NCBI GenBank assembly: GCA_946478755.1
Contig: CAMLDJ010000031.1
Location: 1-32,888, forward strand
From: an uncultured Pedobacter sp.
GTDB lineage: Bacteria > Bacteroidota > Bacteroidia > Sphingobacteriales > Sphingobacteriaceae
Direction: 5' to 3'
DNA: 32,888 nt
A program made the translations under genes and the position numbers. The notes beneath the pieces are model-generated. The model was not told the DNA's origin and made no database searches. It saw nothing but the letters and a program-made list of their open reading frames with translations. Every line of letters begins with the position of its first letter. Positions within the stretch are counted from its first letter, which is position 1. Of the stretch, positions 1 through 6,447 are shown piece after piece.

Positions 1-54
1 GTGTTGGTGATGGCGGTGTCTTTATTGCTGTTCCCTTATTTGTGGAGGGATTAA
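1..54 (+). CDS. ccmB: C-terminal end of a membrane protein, possibly heme exporter CcmB (partial)
   Basis: The window opens inside a reading frame that runs to a TAA at 52-54. The 17 visible residues are a hydrophobic stretch ending in LLLFPYLWRD, which looks like the last membrane helix and short cytoplasmic tail of a polytopic protein. From memory, CcmB proteins of Bacteroidota end in a very similar LFPYLWR-type tail. The ccmC, ccmD-like, ccmE and ccmF genes lie on the same strand near the other end of the window, which supports this reading. CcmB is the membrane subunit of the CcmAB ABC complex that helps release holo-CcmE. Only 17 residues are seen, so the family call is an inference and another membrane protein cannot be excluded. 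Confidence 0.4.
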   Translation: MLVMAVSLLLFPYLWRD

Positions 55-64
55 AATTTATACG

Positions 65-400
65 ATGAACGAATATCTTTTCTCTTACGGTACACTCCAA
101 AAAGATAAAGTGCAGCTGGAAACTTTTGGTCGGTTATTGAACGGTTTCGCCGATACTTTAAAAGGCTATAAACTTTCGACGGTCAGGATCGTGGATGAAG
201 ATGTACTTGCTAAAAGTGAACAGGAAATTCATTTGCTGGCGATGCCATCTGACGTAACAACTGACCGCATTGATGGTGTTATTTTCGAAATTACACATGA
301 AGAACTGCTGGCCGCGGATGGGTATGAGACTGATGCTTATAAAAGGGTCAAATTGCAGTTTGCGTCAGGACAGGAAGCCTGGATTTACGTTGCATCATAA
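65..400 (+). CDS. Gamma-glutamylcyclotransferase-like (AIG2/GGCT fold) protein
   Basis: This 111-residue protein fits the small GGCT/AIG2-like family, which cyclises gamma-glutamyl groups to 5-oxoproline. The N-terminal FSYGTL (residues 6-11) is the glycine loop that holds the substrate amino acid. LLAADGYE places Glu88 where the catalytic Glu of GGCT/GGACT enzymes sits, followed by the usual aromatic-basic stretch AYKRV. The length is normal for the bacterial branch. The gene starts 10 nt after the upstream membrane-protein stop, so it may be co-transcribed with it. A GGAGGG lies 15-20 nt upstream, too far to be a clear ribosome site. The fold call is firm, but the substrate is unknown because this family covers glutathione, gamma-glutamylamines and other ligands. 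Confidence 0.75.
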   Translation: MNEYLFSYGTLQKDKVQLETFGRLLNGFADTLKGYKLSTVRIVDEDVLAKSEQEIHLLAMPSDVTTDRIDGVIFEITHEELLAADGYETDAYKRVKLQFASGQEAWIYVAS

Positions 401-474
401 TGTACAATCGTTACTATTATAGGCCTGAATTTCTGGATCCATATACAGATATTAGAATAATTAGTTATGGACAA

Positions 475-1395
475 CTAAAGTGCTTCTATTTCTTCAATAG
501 AAAGACCTGTGGCTTCAGCAATAATTTCAAGTGCGATTTGCTTACTCTTTAACACAAGAGCAGTTTCAATTGCTTTTTTGTGCTCACCAATTTCAATGCC
601 TTCAGCCTTTCCTTCAGCTTTTCCTTCTTTCTTTGCATAGCTGAGTGCACCATTGTTGTCCCGTTGAATTTTTAAACTTTGCTGATATTCGTTCATCTCC
701 TGTGGTGTTAAATTACCAACTTCTGCAATCTTGAATACCCATTCGTATTCATCCTTTCCTCTCAAAGATAGCGGAATTTCATCTAATGTTTTTAGATTAT
801 TTAAGATATACAGCCACTCTTCCAATTCGTTTTCGAGTTGACCTTCTGATTTCTTAAACTTTGGCATCTCAATAAATATATATCCCATCTTTGTATAGAA
901 CTCCTCGTTGGTATGGATATCAATGAGACGAACATCATGTATGAAGTGATCCGGATGGCTGTTGTCGAACTTGAAGTCCATGATAGCCAGGAAGTAGATT
1001 TCCGGAAGCAGGTAGTCCCAGTCAGCAACAACACCAACTCCCTGTTCCTGGATCAGGTTTGCGATATAGAAGATACTTCTGTCTTTAAAATTATCGACTT
1101 TGGCTTTCTGCATTTCAATGATAAAGTGCTCACCTTTATCGCCGGTACAATATAAGTCGAAGATGGTTTTCCGGTAGTCCTTTCCCGGCCCCTTATATTC
1201 CGTGTTCTTATATTTTATATCAAGAATTACTTTTCGACCGCGAAATACGCCATTTAAAAATTTGATCAGGAAATCCCGGTTCGGTGCTTTGCCAAAAATG
1301 TGCTTAAATCCGAAGTCACTGTAAGGATCAATGAAACGGGTAAGGGCATTTTTATTTGTGGTAATTGAATTTGTAACCGTAGTATTTTCTTGCAT
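475..1395 (-). CDS. Rpn-family PD-(D/E)XK nuclease / 'PDDEXK transposase family' protein, copy 1
   Basis: This 306-residue protein belongs to the PD-(D/E)XK group often annotated as putative transposase (PDDEXK_2, Rpn-like recombination-promoting nucleases). The N-terminal FIDPYSDFGFKHIFG block is the family signature. The nuclease core is Asp80 (in TIFDLYC) and Glu94-x-Gln96 (in FIIEMQKAK). The C-terminal tail has a KAEGKAEG repeat and a long helix. Known Rpn proteins are DNA endonucleases that promote recA-independent recombination; they are not classical transposases. The gene is identical in protein and, by eye, in nucleotide sequence to the copy at 1744-2664. Its TAG stop is mostly supplied by the flank: only the first base of the stop lies in the repeated unit. 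Confidence 0.85.
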   Translation of the reverse strand: MQENTTVTNSITTNKNALTRFIDPYSDFGFKHIFGKAPNRDFLIKFLNGVFRGRKVILDIKYKNTEYKGPGKDYRKTIFDLYCTGDKGEHFIIEMQKAKVDNFKDRSIFYIANLIQEQGVGVVADWDYLLPEIYFLAIMDFKFDNSHPDHFIHDVRLIDIHTNEEFYTKMGYIFIEMPKFKKSEGQLENELEEWLYILNNLKTLDEIPLSLRGKDEYEWVFKIAEVGNLTPQEMNEYQQSLKIQRDNNGALSYAKKEGKAEGKAEGIEIGEHKKAIETALVLKSKQIALEIIAEATGLSIEEIEAL

Positions 1396-1524
1396 CTGAA
1401 ATGAAATGTATTACCAAACCTAGTTAGATCGCTTAGAAAATGTCTGACATTTTTCTAATTCAGCGGAAATCGCAGATAAATTGCATTTGACTTCTATAAA
1501 ATTTGGTGAGATCCGATATCTGTA
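477..1524. repeat. Direct repeat copy 1 (1,048 bp) carrying the Rpn-type gene
   Basis: The sequence 477-1524 recurs at 1746-2793, an offset of 1,269 bp, with no mismatch found on reading both copies. The unit holds the whole nuclease gene except two bases of the stop codon, plus about 129 bp of upstream DNA. No clear terminal inverted repeats are seen within the unit. It is either a recent duplication or a mobilised gene cassette. Confidence 0.9.
1437..1453. promoter_or_regulatory. 17-bp palindrome upstream of the Rpn-type gene, copy 1
   Basis: AAAATGTCTGACATTTT is a perfect inverted repeat of 8 bp around one central base. It lies 42-58 nt upstream of the ATG of the minus-strand nuclease gene, in the right place for a repressor operator or a short hairpin in the leader. 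Its role is not shown; it is kept in both copies of the repeat. Confidence 0.35.
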
Positions 1525-1617
1525 TGTAAGGAAGTACAATATTATGCGTGTGAAATACATGGCTTTTTCGCTCGATGTCAAAATATTACAGAATTAGTTT
1601 CCAGAACCTCTCATTGA

Positions 1618-1745
1618 TTAAATACAATGCTTGGAGAAAGTGGTATGAAGCTTTCCGCGGGTGAAGAACAAAGGTTGTCCATAGCCAGAACATTATTAAG
1701 ATGGGAAATTAATCCAATTGTGCACGCAGTGTGTGCGCATAATTC
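1618..1745 (+). pseudogene. Relic of an ABC-transporter ATPase, cut by the second repeat copy
   Basis: Between the two repeats, a short plus-strand frame reads LGESGMKLSAGEEQRLSIAR followed by TLLR (about 1630-1701). This is the ABC signature region (LSGGQ-type C-loop, here LSAGEEQR) with the following IARTLLR helix of exporter-type ATPases. An in-frame stop sits just upstream at 1615-1617. No Walker A or Walker B/D-loop is present, and the frame runs straight into the second repeat copy at 1746. It is a non-functional fragment, showing that a transporter gene was once here or was carried in. The rest of 1525-1745 holds nothing else I can recognise. Confidence 0.6.
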
Positions 1746-2664
1746 AAAGTGCTTCTATTTCTTCAATAGAAAGACCTGTGGCTTCAGCAATAATTTCAAG
1801 TGCGATTTGCTTACTCTTTAACACAAGAGCAGTTTCAATTGCTTTTTTGTGCTCACCAATTTCAATGCCTTCAGCCTTTCCTTCAGCTTTTCCTTCTTTC
1901 TTTGCATAGCTGAGTGCACCATTGTTGTCCCGTTGAATTTTTAAACTTTGCTGATATTCGTTCATCTCCTGTGGTGTTAAATTACCAACTTCTGCAATCT
2001 TGAATACCCATTCGTATTCATCCTTTCCTCTCAAAGATAGCGGAATTTCATCTAATGTTTTTAGATTATTTAAGATATACAGCCACTCTTCCAATTCGTT
2101 TTCGAGTTGACCTTCTGATTTCTTAAACTTTGGCATCTCAATAAATATATATCCCATCTTTGTATAGAACTCCTCGTTGGTATGGATATCAATGAGACGA
2201 ACATCATGTATGAAGTGATCCGGATGGCTGTTGTCGAACTTGAAGTCCATGATAGCCAGGAAGTAGATTTCCGGAAGCAGGTAGTCCCAGTCAGCAACAA
2301 CACCAACTCCCTGTTCCTGGATCAGGTTTGCGATATAGAAGATACTTCTGTCTTTAAAATTATCGACTTTGGCTTTCTGCATTTCAATGATAAAGTGCTC
2401 ACCTTTATCGCCGGTACAATATAAGTCGAAGATGGTTTTCCGGTAGTCCTTTCCCGGCCCCTTATATTCCGTGTTCTTATATTTTATATCAAGAATTACT
2501 TTTCGACCGCGAAATACGCCATTTAAAAATTTGATCAGGAAATCCCGGTTCGGTGCTTTGCCAAAAATGTGCTTAAATCCGAAGTCACTGTAAGGATCAA
2601 TGAAACGGGTAAGGGCATTTTTATTTGTGGTAATTGAATTTGTAACCGTAGTATTTTCTTGCAT
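1744..2664 (-). CDS. Rpn-family PD-(D/E)XK nuclease / 'PDDEXK transposase family' protein, copy 2
   Basis: This is an identical 306-residue copy of the protein at 475-1395, with the same FIDPYSDFGFKHIFG signature, Asp80 and Glu94-x-Gln96 core, and Lys/Glu-rich C-terminal tail. The upstream 129 bp, including the AAAATGTCTGACATTTT palindrome, is also identical. Its stop codon is TGA where copy 1 has TAG, because the second and third bases of the stop come from the DNA next to the repeat. With no difference between copies, the duplication is recent or the copies are held together by gene conversion. Confidence 0.85.
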   Translation of the reverse strand: MQENTTVTNSITTNKNALTRFIDPYSDFGFKHIFGKAPNRDFLIKFLNGVFRGRKVILDIKYKNTEYKGPGKDYRKTIFDLYCTGDKGEHFIIEMQKAKVDNFKDRSIFYIANLIQEQGVGVVADWDYLLPEIYFLAIMDFKFDNSHPDHFIHDVRLIDIHTNEEFYTKMGYIFIEMPKFKKSEGQLENELEEWLYILNNLKTLDEIPLSLRGKDEYEWVFKIAEVGNLTPQEMNEYQQSLKIQRDNNGALSYAKKEGKAEGKAEGIEIGEHKKAIETALVLKSKQIALEIIAEATGLSIEEIEAL

Positions 2665-2793
2665 CTGAAATGAAATGTATTACCAAACCTAGTTAGATCG
2701 CTTAGAAAATGTCTGACATTTTTCTAATTCAGCGGAAATCGCAGATAAATTGCATTTGACTTCTATAAAATTTGGTGAGATCCGATATCTGTA
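1746..2793. repeat. Direct repeat copy 2 (1,048 bp) carrying the Rpn-type gene
   Basis: This is the second copy of the unit at 477-1524, in the same orientation. Its left edge abuts the ABC-transporter relic; its right edge is followed by sequence unrelated to that after copy 1, apart from a few shared bases (GTAAGGA) at the junction. Confidence 0.9.
2706..2722. promoter_or_regulatory. 17-bp palindrome upstream of the Rpn-type gene, copy 2
   Basis: This is the same AAAATGTCTGACATTTT palindrome as at 1437-1453, at the same distance from the start of copy 2. It is a candidate operator or leader hairpin. Confidence 0.35.
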
Positions 2794-2905
2794 AGGATGC
2801 AGCGCCAACTAAAAGGAAAGTAACTATGAAACATAACGGTAAATAGGTGCTTGTATGGTAAATAGATAGCATGTTTTTAAGACAACATTGGCTAATACAT
2901 GTTAA

Positions 2906-3669
2906 GTGTGCAATTGTAACAACGATGAAAATGAAAAAAATGCCGAACAGAATGACTTAACGCGTATTGCTTCTACGATTAATGAATCTCTCCCCAGCAA
3001 AATAGTGTTGTGTTTGGGCAAGCGCAATCTTGTGACATCGCGCAGCAGTTGTTTTGAACATGAATCTGCTACACGGTCCGTAACTCATTATGATCTATTG
3101 GTGATTGGTATGGCGCAGGCATCTGACTTACCAATGATTCAGGGAAAGATCAATGATTTGCCAGGATTGCAAAGCAGGGTTAATTTGCTGGGACATATGC
3201 TCCATGAGGTTCATAAAGCCTTGGATAATGGAAATCACTTTTTTTGCCGGGCAGTGTTAAACAGCAAAGTCTTGTACGGAGAAGCGTGCGTGGCTCCCTT
3301 GCGTGCGCTGGCCACCAATACCAATCATCAGCGAATGAACGACAACACCGCTATGGTGGCATCGTCGGCTGGGCAAAGCTGAGGCTTTTCTTCAACTTTA
3401 GCGGAAGTGTGCTATGAAGACTGCTTTGAAATATTGGTTACATTGGTACCGCAGTGCCTGGAGTAGGTTTGCCTTGGGGTGATTTACGTATTTCTGGATT
3501 ACCGGCCTAAAACGAGGATAAGCGTTTCTATAAAATAATTGCAGATGGTATTTCTGATATCCGCTATCGTGACCATGTGGAGCACAATGCGAGTACATTA
3601 CATCTGCTTTATCAACGCTGTGAGAACTTTGTAGCTAAAGCAAAGGAGTTGTGTGAATTGAGGTTATAG
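2906..3669 (+). pseudogene. Decayed nucleotidyltransferase/HEPN-like gene
   Basis: The first 158 codons from a GTG at 2906 resemble the N-terminal part of Bacteroidota proteins that pair a minimal nucleotidyltransferase-like domain with a HEPN domain: SKIVLCLGKR, then THYDLLVIG, then NGNHFFCRAVLNSKVLYG. The frame is broken by a TGA at 3380-3382. After it the same frame reads CLE-stop-VCLGVIYVFLDYRP, with a TAG at 3464-3466 where a Gln codon is expected. The end continues in another frame as NEDKRFYKIIADGISDIRYR and ends at the TAG at 3667-3669, like the end of a HEPN domain. The loop between the halves seems to have been deleted. HEPN proteins are often toxins or RNases, so loss by decay is plausible. 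The family call rests on motif memory. Confidence 0.55.
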
Positions 3670-3672
3670 AGT

Positions 3673-4377
3673 TTAGTATAACTTGTTAAAAGTCTTATTT
3701 AATTCTGCTTTAAAAGAGGCGGAGAAGGTCGCTTTTGCTACATCCATTTTTCTCACGTCAAATATCATGGGCACAATAGCATCACCATCTTCAAATTTCT
3801 TGTCTTTATTAGCGTCTGCTACTGTCTGAACCAGGATAACCGTAGCATGTTCAATCGCCCTAAAGCTGCGGACATCCACATGGTCAGGCGTGATTTGTTT
3901 AAAGCGCTTTCCTGTCAGGTCTGAAGTAAAAAGGTAATCAGGATCCTTATGATCAAGTTTGCCGTCGCCATTGTAGTCTTCAGCGGTGACATTATAGACC
4001 ATTATATCTTTCAGTTTCTGAAATGAATTGATGCGTATTACCCTGTCTGAAACTAACAGGTTAACGTTTTCTGTTTTGATATCATAGAAAGCGATGTTCC
4101 AATAGGGGCCGTTATCCGATTCCGAGGAATAGCGCTTTAGATCCTCTTTCCCATTTCCGGAAGTGCCTAAAGTCAATGGGTACATGACAAAGCTAGTGCT
4201 GTCCAGGGGAACCGCGTCATCAAAAACGGCAATTGCTTTGTTTTTCGTGCCAGGATTTTTGCCATTTTTACCCTGTACTGGAATGCTGTCTTTTTCATTG
4301 TAACTGCAGGAGGTGATCAGTGCTGCAGTCGTTCCCAACAGTAATCCGGTTAACCAGTGTTTTCTAATTATTGCCAT
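3673..4377 (-). CDS. Secreted lipoprotein with two EF-hand-like calcium loops, unknown function
   Basis: This 234-residue protein begins with a basic N-terminus, a hydrophobic segment and a lipobox ending at Cys24 (LITSC), so it is an exported lipoprotein. Two acidic loops look like EF-hand or dockerin-type calcium sites: DYNGDGKLD at 134-142 and DANKDKKFEDGD at 188-199. I recognise no catalytic domain. It is transcribed away from the sigma factor of locus 1 across a 186-nt gap, so both promoters must lie there. Its stop almost touches the end of the decayed HEPN-like gene. It may be an accessory lipoprotein of the neighbouring Sus locus, but position is the only evidence. Confidence 0.75.
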   Translation of the reverse strand: MAIIRKHWLTGLLLGTTAALITSCSYNEKDSIPVQGKNGKNPGTKNKAIAVFDDAVPLDSTSFVMYPLTLGTSGNGKEDLKRYSSESDNGPYWNIAFYDIKTENVNLLVSDRVIRINSFQKLKDIMVYNVTAEDYNGDGKLDHKDPDYLFTSDLTGKRFKQITPDHVDVRSFRAIEHATVILVQTVADANKDKKFEDGDAIVPMIFDVRKMDVAKATFSASFKAELNKTFNKLY

Positions 4378-4451
4378 ACAGAATATTGATTTTATTTTAA
4401 GACTCCACTCTATGGTTAAGGTTACATCAATATTTCTTTTGTGTGATGATC

Positions 4452-4491
4452 AGCGTCATTCTCCTGCACGGGTTTGTTGCCCGTATCAATC
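4452..4491. repeat. Left copy of an imperfect 40-bp direct repeat (partner at 25652-25691)
   Basis: This intergenic block matches 25652-25691 at 30 of 40 positions, with exact runs of 13 (TTCTCCTGCACGG) and 9 (GTTGCCCGT) bases, same orientation, offset 21,200. The right partner is coding DNA at the 3' end of yihY. Read on the minus strand here, the block encodes DTGNKPVQEND, against ETGNRSVQENES in YihY, with conservative changes. It is probably a relic of a yihY-like 3' end. It also contains an ACGGG/CCCGT inverted repeat. Confidence 0.5.
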
Positions 4492-4563
4492 GGTATTGAA
4501 TTCCCAGAAAGGATTAACTCACTCATCTAAAGTTTTTGTACCTTTACAGTACCGGGAAATCAC

Positions 4564-5133
4564 ATGGCTGTATATAGTTCATATTCTGATGCCAGTCTCG
4601 CTTCCTTACTAAAAGAAAGCGACAGAAAGGCCCTTAACGAGATTTACGCTCGTTACCAGGGTGTATTATATAGCCATGCCTACCGACGCTTGTCTGACAG
4701 GGAAGAGGTACGTGACATCATCCAGGAACTGTTTGTATACCTCTGGACAAACCGTGAGCAGCTCGAGTTTAAAACAAGTTTATCGGCTTATCTATATGCC
4801 GCTGTGCGCAACCGGGTATTAAACCGATACCGCAATCAAAAAGTGCGGGATAACTTTGCTGCTTCATTGCAGGAATTTATAGATGCCGGTGAAAATCTGA
4901 TAGAAGACCATTTGCAGGAAAAGGAGCTGAGGGAATTAATTGAGAAAGAGGTTTCCGCGCTCCCCGAACAAATGAAGCTGGTTTTTGAGATGAGCCGGAA
5001 GCTGGAAATGAGCCATAATGAGATTGCAGGCAAGCTTGGTATATCGCCACATACCGTACGCAACCAGGTGCATAATGCACTCAAAATCCTGCGCGTTAAG
5101 ATTGGAAATAACAATTTGTTAACCTTATTTTAA
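4564..5133 (+). CDS. ECF (extracytoplasmic function) RNA polymerase sigma factor, locus 1
   Basis: This 189-residue protein has the two-domain layout of a FecI-like ECF sigma factor of Bacteroidota. Region 2 spans about residues 22-90 (EIYARYQGVLYSHAYR, DIIQELFVYLW, YLYAAVRNRVLNRYR). Region 4 spans about 130-180 (LPEQMKLVFEMSR, then the helix-turn-helix IAGKLGISPHTVRNQVHNAL). It should direct RNA polymerase to the promoter of this locus once freed from the FecR protein encoded next. The ATG at 4564 places the conserved N-terminal helix correctly. It is separated from fecR by 78 nt. A weak -7-like TACCTTTA lies at 4539-4546. The family call is secure; the regulon is inferred from gene order. 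Confidence 0.92.
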   Translation: MAVYSSYSDASLASLLKESDRKALNEIYARYQGVLYSHAYRRLSDREEVRDIIQELFVYLWTNREQLEFKTSLSAYLYAAVRNRVLNRYRNQKVRDNFAASLQEFIDAGENLIEDHLQEKELRELIEKEVSALPEQMKLVFEMSRKLEMSHNEIAGKLGISPHTVRNQVHNALKILRVKIGNNNLLTLF

Positions 5134-5211
5134 TTTTTTTCATTTTCATCTAGTCTTTAGGCAGTTCAGCCGTGTCTTAGTGTTATAAGGCGTTTTTTGC
5201 CCCAAACAAAT

Positions 5212-6297
5212 ATGAGAACTGAAAAAGCTGAACAATTAATAGACAAGTACAATAGCGGAGAGGCTACACTGGCGGAATCGCAATTGGTGGAAAGCTGGTA
5301 CCTGAAAATGAAGGAAGGTGAAACGCTAAGCCCTGATGAGCTGCATCAGGAATACGAGCTGGGTTTTAGGCAACTGGACCTGTATTTCATCCGCCGCAGA
5401 ACAACTTTCCGGCTCCGCATTGCTGCGGCCGCTGCAGTAATCATTATGGCATCAGCCGTTTTATACTCGTACAACTATCAGAACCGGGGCATAAAAGAAA
5501 GAATTACAGCAGCACAGGACATTCCGCCAGGTAAAAATACCGCCATACTTACCCTGGCAAACGGCGAGACACTGAAACTTAGTGAGGCACAGCATGAGCT
5601 GTCTATTGGCCGGAATGCCTTAACTTACAAGGATGGCACGGTTGCTAAACAAACAGCTTCCGGCGCAGTAGCGGTCCTGACTGCACAAACACCACGTGGG
5701 GGAACTTATAATTTTACGCTGTCGGACGGGACAATAGTTATGCTGAATGCAGATAGCTATCTTAAATTTCCACAATCGTTTAGCGGTAAAAACCGTATGG
5801 TTGAATTAAAGGGCGAAGCATATTTCGAAGTTGCAAAGAATAAAGCAATGCCCTTTATTGTGAAGACTGAAAAGCAAAGTATCGAAGTTTTAGGGACGCA
5901 TTTCAATATAAATAATTATTCGGAAGCTGCCGGCAGTACCACCTTGCTTGAAGGAAGTGTAAAGGTAACAGCAGGCCAGTCTGAAAAGATCCTGGTTCCG
6001 GGACAGCAGGCCAGTCTGATAAATGAGCAGCTGGTGGTTAAGAAAGCAGATCTGGAAGCCGTTGTTTCCTGGAAGGACGGCTATTTCCGATTCAATGACG
6101 AGAATATACAGGAGATCATGCAAAAGATAGCGCGCTGGTATGACGTAGATGTTACTTATGAAGGTGATATCCCTAAAGAAGGCTTTACCGGTGCGATTTC
6201 AACGTTCTCCAACATCAGCGATGTTTTGGATATGCTGGAAAGAACCAAAATTGTTCACTTTAAACTGGAAGGAAGGAGGGTGATCGTCTTGAATTAA
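5212..6297 (+). CDS. FecR-type anti-sigma factor, locus 1
   Basis: This 361-residue inner-membrane protein controls the preceding sigma factor. The N-terminal cytoplasmic part (about 1-66) is the sigma-binding region. One membrane span follows at about 68-88 (RLRIAAAAAVIIMASAVLYS). The periplasmic part has a FecR domain at about 160-255, with GGTYNFTLSDGTIVMLNADS and LKGEAYFEVAK as typical motifs, and a DUF4974 domain at about 293-360 that should contact the STN domain of SusC. I chose the ATG at 5212 rather than a TTG at 5197; the extra five residues match nothing in the family. A 150-nt gap with a hairpin separates it from susC. In the known pathway, SusC occupancy triggers FecR proteolysis or rearrangement and releases the sigma factor. 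Confidence 0.9.
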   Translation: MRTEKAEQLIDKYNSGEATLAESQLVESWYLKMKEGETLSPDELHQEYELGFRQLDLYFIRRRTTFRLRIAAAAAVIIMASAVLYSYNYQNRGIKERITAAQDIPPGKNTAILTLANGETLKLSEAQHELSIGRNALTYKDGTVAKQTASGAVAVLTAQTPRGGTYNFTLSDGTIVMLNADSYLKFPQSFSGKNRMVELKGEAYFEVAKNKAMPFIVKTEKQSIEVLGTHFNINNYSEAAGSTTLLEGSVKVTAGQSEKILVPGQQASLINEQLVVKKADLEAVVSWKDGYFRFNDENIQEIMQKIARWYDVDVTYEGDIPKEGFTGAISTFSNISDVLDMLERTKIVHFKLEGRRVIVLN

Positions 6298-6321
6298 ACT
6301 TTACTGATCCATCCAAAAAAA

Positions 6322-6349
6322 GTTACCCCGGCCTAGGAACCAGGGTAAC
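6322..6349. other. Stem-loop in the fecR-susC gap, locus 1
   Basis: GTTACCC (6322-6328) and GGGTAAC (6343-6349) form a 7-bp inverted repeat around a 14-nt loop containing CCTAGG. An A-run precedes it on the plus strand and no T-run follows, so it is not a standard terminator for fecR. It could be a leader hairpin of the susC message or a terminator for antisense transcripts. Confidence 0.4.
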
Positions 6350-6447
6350 CGAAAATTGGCCATGTCAATGTATTTATTATTAACCTGTGTCAAGCCCCAC
6401 CCATCGCTAAATGAAAAGGCCTGGCACGCTAGAACCAACTAAAACAA

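Noticed and set aside
477..2793. Classical insertion sequence with terminal inverted repeats
   Set aside because: No matching inverted termini or target-site duplication are seen at the edges of the 1,048-bp repeat, and Rpn-type proteins are nucleases and not DDE transposases.
4420..4528. Short minus-strand reading frame (34 codons) containing DTGNKPVQEND
   Set aside because: Only the middle is similar to YihY; no full domain is present, so it is treated as a relic within a repeat and not as a gene.
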